Assembly (NCBI GenBank): GCA_949987565.1
Contig: OX465113.1
Location: 9,441,942-9,505,941, forward strand
Direction of reading: 5' to 3'
Origin: Luidia sarsii
Taxonomy: Eukaryota > Echinodermata > Asteroidea > Paxillosida > Luidiidae
Length of the DNA stretch: 64,000 nucleotides
Numbering within the stretch: the first letter of the stretch is position 1; the number at the start of each line of letters is the position of its first letter. Of this stretch, positions 52,606 to 61,600 are shown one piece after another. The notes below the pieces were generated by a model that was not told the origin of the DNA, made no database searches, and saw nothing but the letters and a program-made list of their open reading frames with translations. A program made the translations under genes and the position numbers.

Positions 52606-55600
52606 CTAGGAAGAAACCGAGAGAATTCAGTGAGGGTACATGAGCGCCCTACTCGACTGTGCACAGTTTTGCAGTGACACACTAGTGTATCGTCTATTCC
52701 CAGAAGGAGCCACACTCTGAACAGTTATAAAATCTTCTCAGAGCAACACTCTAAGGAGTGTACTGGCTCTTCTCAGAGCCAAACTGTAAGGAGTGTACTG
52801 GCTCTTCTCAGAGCCAAACTGTAGGAAGTTTTCTGGCTCTTCTCAGAGCTATACTCTAAGGAGTGTACAGGCTCTTCTCAGAGCCACACTCTGAGGAGTG
52901 TACTGGCTCTTCTCAGAGCCACACTCTAAGGAGTGTACTGGCTCTTCTCAGAGCCACACTCTGAGGAGTGTACTGGCTCTTCTCAGAGCCAAACTGTAAG
53001 GAGTTTGCAGGCTCTTCTCAGAGCTATACACTAAGGAGTGTACAGGCTCTTCTCAGAGCCACACTCTAAGGAGTGTACAGGCTCTTCTCAGAGCCAGTAC
53101 ACTGGGGATGGGGGTGGGGGGGGGACTCCCGCGAGCCTCTCTGAGACCTACCCGCCTCTCCCTCCGAGCTGTCCCCGTCTCCTTCGTCCCCGGAGCCCAG
53201 GTAGGGCAGGATGCTGACCTCGCTGTCCTCGCTGCTGCCCGGCAGGGCAAAGCCCGGCACCTGCGGGCGACGCCCGTCCGAGCCGCCCTCGGCCGTGCCG
53301 CCGCTGGCCGCAGCAGCTGCGGCGGCAGCGGCGACGGGCATGTGGGTGGAGTTGTTGGTGCTCTTATTGGGAGAGTAAGCCAGCGAGCCTGCGTGCCCAA
53401 AGACAACAACGATTGGCTGTCAGATCAAATAAAGTCTCATATGATACGCCTGAGCGAGCGCACACAGTATACCCACAACTAGGATCCAGTGTAGCATCCC
53501 TGTTCCCGCCTTTACATTTTCCACCTTCGCCCTTCACTGAGCTAATCACCTCACAATGAACCCTTTCTACACTACATAAGCCCCACTCCCAGTTGGAATC
53601 CGCCAGTCTCCTGAAGACAAACAGAGTACACTGTTTTAGTTCCTCCGGTTCTTTTCAGAACCACACTTACTCAAAAAAGAGAATATACAGGGTGTCACCG
53701 CAAACCTATTTAGCCTGCTATTCTCACCATGCAAACCCTAAAATCTCATTCAACAAAGTATCCAAAAACAAAACAAAAATTCAAAATATCAGGAGGGCCT
53801 GACGTTTCCACCCTAGCAGGACCTTCCTCAAAGAGAAATCACTCCCGTTTTTTTTTATATTTGCCTTTTGGGTAATATTTAGTCAGTAAACAGTTATGCA
53901 AAGATTTTGCATATTGCTCAAGAGGTCTCGGGTTCAAGTTCCGGTCCGGTCAAAGTCTTCTTAGCCAATTTTCCAATCTGTTCAAAGGTTCCCAGTCAGG
54001 ATTTCCTTTTGTTTGTTTGACTTGAATTGAAAATGCTGCATCCATTTTTTGTGTGATCCCCGAGCTGCCGGAGCCAGGTTTACAACAGTTGGTGGTTTGC
54101 ATCCGAAATTTTTCCCATTTTTAGTCCAGTGCGGACAGCCTGGGACATTTTACTCTCGGTTAATTTATCCCGAGTCCAGCGCTCACTTCTACCGGTCAAC
54201 TGCTGCCCAGGAACAGTTATCTGGTCACTTTTCCTGAGACGGTAAAGTCCAGTGCGGACAGTGCGGTAAAAGCGGCACTTGGAAAAGCGTACATCCGGCC
54301 CTCATGCTGCACAGACTGTTATGCATGCGTTTTGCATTGTTTTGAGTCATTATACTGCCACCTCGGTTACTTCTACCTCAGTCTCGGTAAAAAAAAATTC
54401 CCCTGTCGAAAGTCCAAGTGCAGACAGTGGTTACAATACACTTGACCATTATGTGACTCACTCCAGGAAAAGGTGATATACGTCGCGCTATGCATTTGCA
54501 CGCAATGGCCCGCTCAATTTTGAGAGGTTGGAATATTCCGGAGAAAGTTTGATTTTTTTTTTCCCCTCTGAAATTATATCTTCAATGCTTATACTGTCAG
54601 ATTTTAATTCACCAAAATGAACATGGTTATGACATAGGGACACGTTGGTTACTAAGTGATATTTACACCTCACAGCAGAATCAGATTTTTCAAAGCCTGT
54701 TTTCTCGCCTTTTGTAATTTTAACTCCATGGACCTAATTAATATGCATATATGTCATAACTACAGAAAGAAAGGGGGTATAGAGCTCTGCTATATACCAA
54801 AAGAAAGTTTACAATGTGGGCTTTCCAGTCATGTATATAACTTGATTTTTATTTTTTGCAACTTACAGTTATATCACCTTTTCCTGGAGTGGGTCATTTC
54901 ATTTGACCACCCCTTCCCCCCCCAAAAAAACCCACCAATGTTCACTGTCGACAGTGGCTTTAGATTTGGAAGAGAGGTCACCACCAGTGGCAATGGTGAC
55001 GGACGCACTCACCTTGGCTGAGCTCAGACAGGACGGAATCCCTGGGCTCTGGCTGGAATTGTTCCACCGGCGTCTCGCTGCTGCAATACACCTTCCCAAA
55101 CCAAAGACAAACCAAACCGCAGTTGAGTTGCATCGATTAAAACCCTCCTACACTGAATCAATTACGCATCTGCAGGAAGTCTCGCTCCAGCCAAATTTTC
55201 TTGGCCATTTTTCAAAAATATTTAAAAGTTCCCAGTAATTACTATTATTTTTTTAATTGAAACTCATTATTTATTTTTTTATCAATTAGGGATCTGACGG
55301 AGAGGAATTTCTGCCCAAGTCTCGCTCCAGCCCAATTTTCTTGGCTATTTTTCAAAAAGATTTAAAAGTTCCCAGTCAGTTTTTCCTTGTTTTTCCTTTT
55401 TTGTTTAAACTTAATTTTTGTTTTCGTAGGGGAGTAAATTTTCTCACAATTTCGAAACTATCCTGGCCAGGAAACGCATGGTTATTTTCACGTGGCCGCT
55501 TACCTGTGCGTAGGATACCAGAAGCTCCACAGCCCTTGTCTGGTAGGGCATGTCCACTAATGAGTTGAGGGATGCAGTGTTGTCGCTGTGAAAGAGGGGC

Positions 55601-58600
55601 AAAAAAAAAAAAAAAGCAGCCCATATCAGTCAACAGTGTTTGAGTGATAGCTAGTTGGAATTAGCGTCCCATTGTCAATATCCTGTGATTAAAACCTTGT
55701 GATTAAAAACCGAGACGATGGGAACTTTTTTACCCATTTTAAGTCCCATGCGGACAGCCTGGGACATTTTTCTCTCAGGTTACTTTACCCCGAGTACAGC
55801 GGTTACTTCTACCGGCCAACTGCTGCCCAGGAAAAGTTACCCGGTCCACTTTTCTCGAGACGATAAGTCCAGAGCGGACATTGCATGCAGAGCGAGTCGG
55901 TAAAAGCGGCACACGGGAAATCGTACATCCGGCCCTGCATCCAGCCGTGGGAAAGAGATCATGCTGCACAGGCCCGCAAAACATGCGTTTCGCATTGTTT
56001 TGTGTCACTATACTGCCAGCTCAATCATTTCTACCACGATCTCGGTAAAAAAATGTTCCCGTGTCGAAAGTCCAATTGCAGACAGAGGTTACATTTGACC
56101 ATAGAAAATTTTTCATTTTACAATTTTAGTCTCGGTATAATCCCCCTCGCCCCAAAAAAAGCCAGTGCGGACACGGCTTAAGCAGCAGATTGTGGGTGTG
56201 AGTCTTGGAGAGAGTTACTGAACATTTCAAGCAGTCTTAAGGGCCGTCCTTGCTACTCACTTTGGTTTGAGAAGTGTCGGGCCGAACACGATGCCCAAGT
56301 TGCTGGCAGTCATATGGTTGAACTCCTCTTTCTCGGAAACCCTGCAAAGGGGGAAAAAAATAAAATAATTTCATTCATTCTACCTCTTGGCCGAAATCCA
56401 GGCTGGTCGACAAATGGTTGACAACTCTGCGGTCGGGGCCATTTGGAGATGGCCTCAGTCTCTCAGTTCCATTGCACCTCATCTATTTTTCCCCCAAGAG
56501 TTGACAAATACAAGACAAACACCGAGAAGCGATACCCCAAGAAAGAAGTTTAGTAAAAAAAAAAATGAAATGACTGAACAAGCGTAATTGACCAATTAGG
56601 GTGCTGTCTTCTACCCCCCAAAAAAATGTCTTCTGTTGCATCTGTTGGTTTTGACACGGTAAAGAAGCGATTCTTTGACCTTCGCAAACGGTGTACCCCT
56701 ACACTTTAACCCTTTAATCATTTGAACGCCTAACAGGATGAGCTGGGGAGGGTCCTTCAGGTCCTTACCCCTTGAGGTGCTGCATGAGGACCCTGAGGGT
56801 CCTCTGGTTCTCCTCGGGCATGCTGGCCACGATGCCCTTCAGCCGGGCCACCAGCTTCTCCTCCTCCTCCACCACGGAGGTGGAGGGGAAGTCTTTGGCG
56901 AGGTTGACAAAGTCCGGGTAGTGCTTGAAGGTCAGCAGAGGCTCGGGGAGCTGCAAAATGAAGGGGGACAACGTCGCGATCATTATCATCGGGGCTCTGC
57001 CTTTGGAAGGTCGCTTCTGATTCAAGATTAGCTGTCCTCAATTCAATTCAATTCAAAACTACTTTATCAATCAAACAATAAGGAAACAATGGAGACCTTG
57101 TATTAGTGCTCTACCACCTGAGCAATCCAGCTCCTACATGTAGGTGACGGCCTTCCCATTTTTATTGCCATTTTTCAAACAAATTTAAAACCAAACAAAC
57201 AAAGGAAAAACTGACTGGGAACTTTTGTACAAATTGAAAAATTGGGAAAAGAAAACTTTGACTGGAATGGGGATTTGAACCCGAGACCTCTAGTTTTTGC
57301 ATACCAGTGCTCTTACCATCCGAGCTAGCTATCCAGTCCTTAGATGGTGGCCTTGCCAAAATAGTCAACTAGTCATTGCCAGGTTGGGGGTGCCACTCAG
57401 AAGCAATTCAACCATTAACTGCCGTATATCTCCAGGGATCACACCCACTGCTTTCATTCAGAAAGCAAACGCTTTGCGTGACTCTCGAGCTGCTGTAGCT
57501 GGGTTGACAACCATTGGAGGAGTGGACAAGCAGATGCAATGCACCACCATCGATATATCAATATTATGAAAATATTGATATAATTGATATATCAATATGA
57601 TAGATATATCAATATAATTGATATATCGATATAATTGATATATCGATATATCATTGATATATCGATATAATTGATATGTCGATATAATTGACATATCTTA
57701 TTTAGATATAATTGATATATCGATATAATTGATATTTAGATATAATTGATAAATTGATATAATATTATAGATATAATTGATATATCAATTTTATTGATAT
57801 ATCGATATACCGATATTTGAGAGCCAATATATCACCTGTCTGAAGTACAGCTTGAGAACGCTGGTGATGAGATGGGGTGGAGTCTCGGACAGGTCCACGA
57901 GGTCCAGGCCGTTCTCAAATGTCTGACACAGCTTCTCCACCTTGACCTTCAGTCCGGCCACTCGATAAATGCCCTGAGACAGAGAGAGGGGGGAGGGGAA
58001 TCACAGTCTCACTATCAGGCTAGGAAGAAGGCTAGGAAAGGCATTAGGACACCACTTGGAGTCAAAGAGAAATCTTGAAAGCAGCCCTACTGTGACCAAA
58101 ATGTCAATTATTATCAGATTTGTAGAATATTTTCAGTCTAAGTATGTCATTGGTTTGCAAAAGCTATATATTAATTTTGAGGAGGAAAAAAATGGCAAAG
58201 AAAACTTTGACTGGACCGGGACATGAACCCGACACCTCTGGTTTTGCGTACCGGCGCTCATTACCATCTGAGCTATCCAGCCCTTAGATGGTGGCCTCCT
58301 CGAATGGCCTTTTCCAGGGTGGGGTCACCAGTTTAAAGCAATTCAACCATTAACTGCCACATATATCAAGGGATCGGGCGCTCGCCTTCATTCAGATGCA
58401 AACAACCCAATCATTGCGAGCGTCTCTGCCTTTGAGTAGAAGGGTCCTGCTAGGATCGAAAAATAAGGCCCTAAGGCCCTAAAAGACGAATTGACGAGGT
58501 GGGCCACATGAAAAAAAAAAAAAAAAAAAAAAAGCCCAAACGCTGACCTTGATCTGCAGTGCCCGCCGGTCGATCTCCGAGCAGCACTTGGTGACCAGGA

Positions 58601-61600
58601 AGGGCGCCTCGCGGTTGGTCAGCCGCAGGTGGTCCCGCAGCTGCACGCCGAAGACGTTCATGCGGCCCAGCAGGCGCTTGCCGCCGCACTGGATGGCCAG
58701 CGTCACCAGGCACTTCTTGTGGCAGGCCAGGCCGCAGCGCTCGCACTCGGCGCCGTTGAAGTACACGTAGCTGTCGCACTCGCGGCACTTGGACGGCGTG
58801 CGCAGCTTGCGGATCAGGTGGGTCTGGGCGGCCTTGGACAGGGCCAGGTTGCGAAAGGAGCTGGGCACCGACTCGATAAATTCTGGAAGGGGAAAAAAAA
58901 ATTTAAAAATAAAAAACACAGGTCAAAATTCAATACAAAACATGAAATGATCAATGGGCAGCTTTGAACCTGTAGGGCAAGATTGCGGAACGACCTAGGA
59001 AAAGATTTCTGGCAGAAAAAAAAAAACATGCCAAACTCAATACAACAATGAAAAGATGATGTGATTGTGGGCAGCTTTGGACCTGTAGGGCAAGATTGCA
59101 GAATGACCTAGGAAAAGACTCAATAGATTTCTGGCAAGAAAAAACAACACCACCCAGGCCAATACAACTCAACTCAATAGAAAATTTAAAAGCTGAAGTG
59201 GATCTGGCATCTTTGGACAGGGCAAGATTGCGGAGGGATCTAGGTAAAAGAGTCAATGATTTCTGGCAGAAAAAAAATCCACGCCATACTCGATACAAAA
59301 ATGAACAGATTAACGGTTCTTGGCCATTTGGCAGCCATGGACAGAGCAAGATTGTGGAAGGATATTACATGAAAAGACTCACTGATATCTGGCAGAAAAA
59401 AACCCAGGCAAAACTCAATACAAAACATGAAAAGATCAATGGGTAGCTTTGGACCTGTAGGGCAAGATTGCGAAACGACCTAGGAAAAGACTTGTTGATT
59501 TCTGGCAGATAAAAAACCAACAATACACCCTAGGCCAAACTCAATACAAAAATGAAAAAGATCAATGGTTCTGGTCAGCTTTGGACAGGGCAAGATTGTG
59601 GAAGGATCTATGAAATGATTAAAAAAGATTTGTGGTAGAAAAAAAAGCCCAGGCCAAACTCAATAGTCAATACAACGATGAAAAGCTGAAGTGGTTGTGG
59701 GCAGCTTTGCACAGGACAAGATTGTGGATGGATCTAGGTAAAGACTCAGTTATTTCTGACAGGAAAAAAGAAAGAAAAAAAAAGCTGGACCAAACTCATT
59801 ACAAAACTGAAACGATGAAGTGGTTCTGGGTAGCTTCGGACAGGACAATATTTTGGAAGAATCGAGCAAAAGACTCGAATGATTTCCCGGCAGAAAAAAG
59901 GGTCCCGTTATTAAAGCCAATACATAAATCAAAATGACATCTAAAAAAAAAAATACTGACGTTTGGATCCTAGCAGGCCCTTTCTCAAAACGGCTGCGAG
60001 CGGTTTTTGTTTAACTTAAAATTTAGTGGGCCTGACGTTTCGATCCTACGGGACCTTGAGTGAATAGGACACGGATAAGAAACAAGGGACAAAGAGTAAA
60101 GCTGGTAGGGTGAGATCAAAGGAAAGGGCAAGGAGTGGGGTAGGGATTTGTGAAAAGAGGGGGAAAGATCAAAGAGAGCAGTGTGAAGGAGTGAACACAA
60201 AAGAAGGACTATCAGAAAGCTGAATGGTGTTAGTCATTACCCTCCTGGATGTTGAGACCATGTGGTTGAATAGTCCGAAGACGCTTCATCCACATTTTCT
60301 CACGGCTTAGACGGACAGCATTACTACGGTGACCAAGGGATTCTATGCCCAGTACACTCATATCTGATATCGAATGATCAGGGAGATTGAAGTGATACAC
60401 AACAGGGGTGTCCATTTTACCGGTTTTTGTTTAAAGCGGTTTTTACTTACTGGTGCCACTCTGGGCTTGCCGGGCGTCTTCGGCGTCGGCCAGCTCGTCT
60501 CCGGACGACATGGTTCCCGTGGAGACCTCCCGGATGAGGCTGCGGTGGCCGTTCATGGGGCTGGCCGAGGGAGAGGCATCCACCGACTTGGTGGAGCTGC
60601 CGCTGATGCTGTCCGAGTCGCTGGCGTGGGCCGGGGCCCCCGAGCTGCCCACCCAGGCATGGACCGGCTTGGATTTGTCTGGGGGAGGGGGGGGGAGGGG
60701 GGAGAGAGAGATGAGATCAGAGGGTGGAAGAAAAGTGTGCGGTCACTGCGGTGTCAACATTGACAATGTAGCACATTTAAGCCAGCAACCAGGCTGTTGT
60801 TGCTTCATCGAACCCACACACCCTATCTATTCCAAGATGTAGAACGGAGAACAGCTTCTTCCCTCATTCTGCCTCCATCTGGAATTCTCTTCCTGGTTCT
60901 TGTTTTTCCCCCTGCAAACGATCTTTCCCTTATTTTAAACTAAAGGAATGGTATTTCCTATCTCCAGCCTTCCTGAGTCCCTGTCTATCTCCGAATTCTT
61001 TCCTTAGCCCTTAACCTTGAGTGGCTTTTTAGCCTTGTTTTGGGCGAATTTGCATATTTAAAAAAAAAAGGGGAGAAAAAAGAAGGAAAAAAGAAAGAAG
61101 AGCCGGTAACTCAGTTAGATAAGATTTGAAGGTTTGCACGGTGGAATCACAATGTGGCAAGTTTAAGGTGGCACCAATGTAAGTCATCTCTTTCAAAGGA
61201 GTGTGGCTCTGAGAAGAGCTGGTAACTCCAGCTGAGATTTGAAGGCTTGCACGGTGGAATCACAATGTGACAAGTTTGCAGTGACACCAATGTAAGTAAG
61301 TCTTCCTTTCGAAGGAGTGTGGCTATGAGAAGAGCCGGTAACTCAGTTACATAAGATTTGAAGGTTTGCATGGTGGAATCACAATGTGACAAATTTGCAG
61401 TGACACCAATGTAAGCCATTCCTTTCAAGTGTGGTTCTAAACAGACCCGGTTACTCAAGAGGAGATTTGAATGTTTCCATGATGGAATCACAGAATAGAA
61501 TGCCAGCACTCACAGCCGCGCATGTAACCACTCTCAAGAATCACTCAAAATTTAGTGGGCCTGATGTTTCGATCCTAGCAGGACCTTTCTCAAAGGCAGA

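Noticed and set aside
52690..53100. CRISPR-like regular repeats
   Set aside because: Units are contiguous without unique spacers and the DNA is eukaryotic; it is a minisatellite.
57262..57345. Functional tRNA-Cys gene
   Set aside because: Mismatched acceptor region, duplicated A-box bases and SINE-type flanks shared with other copies show a SINE.
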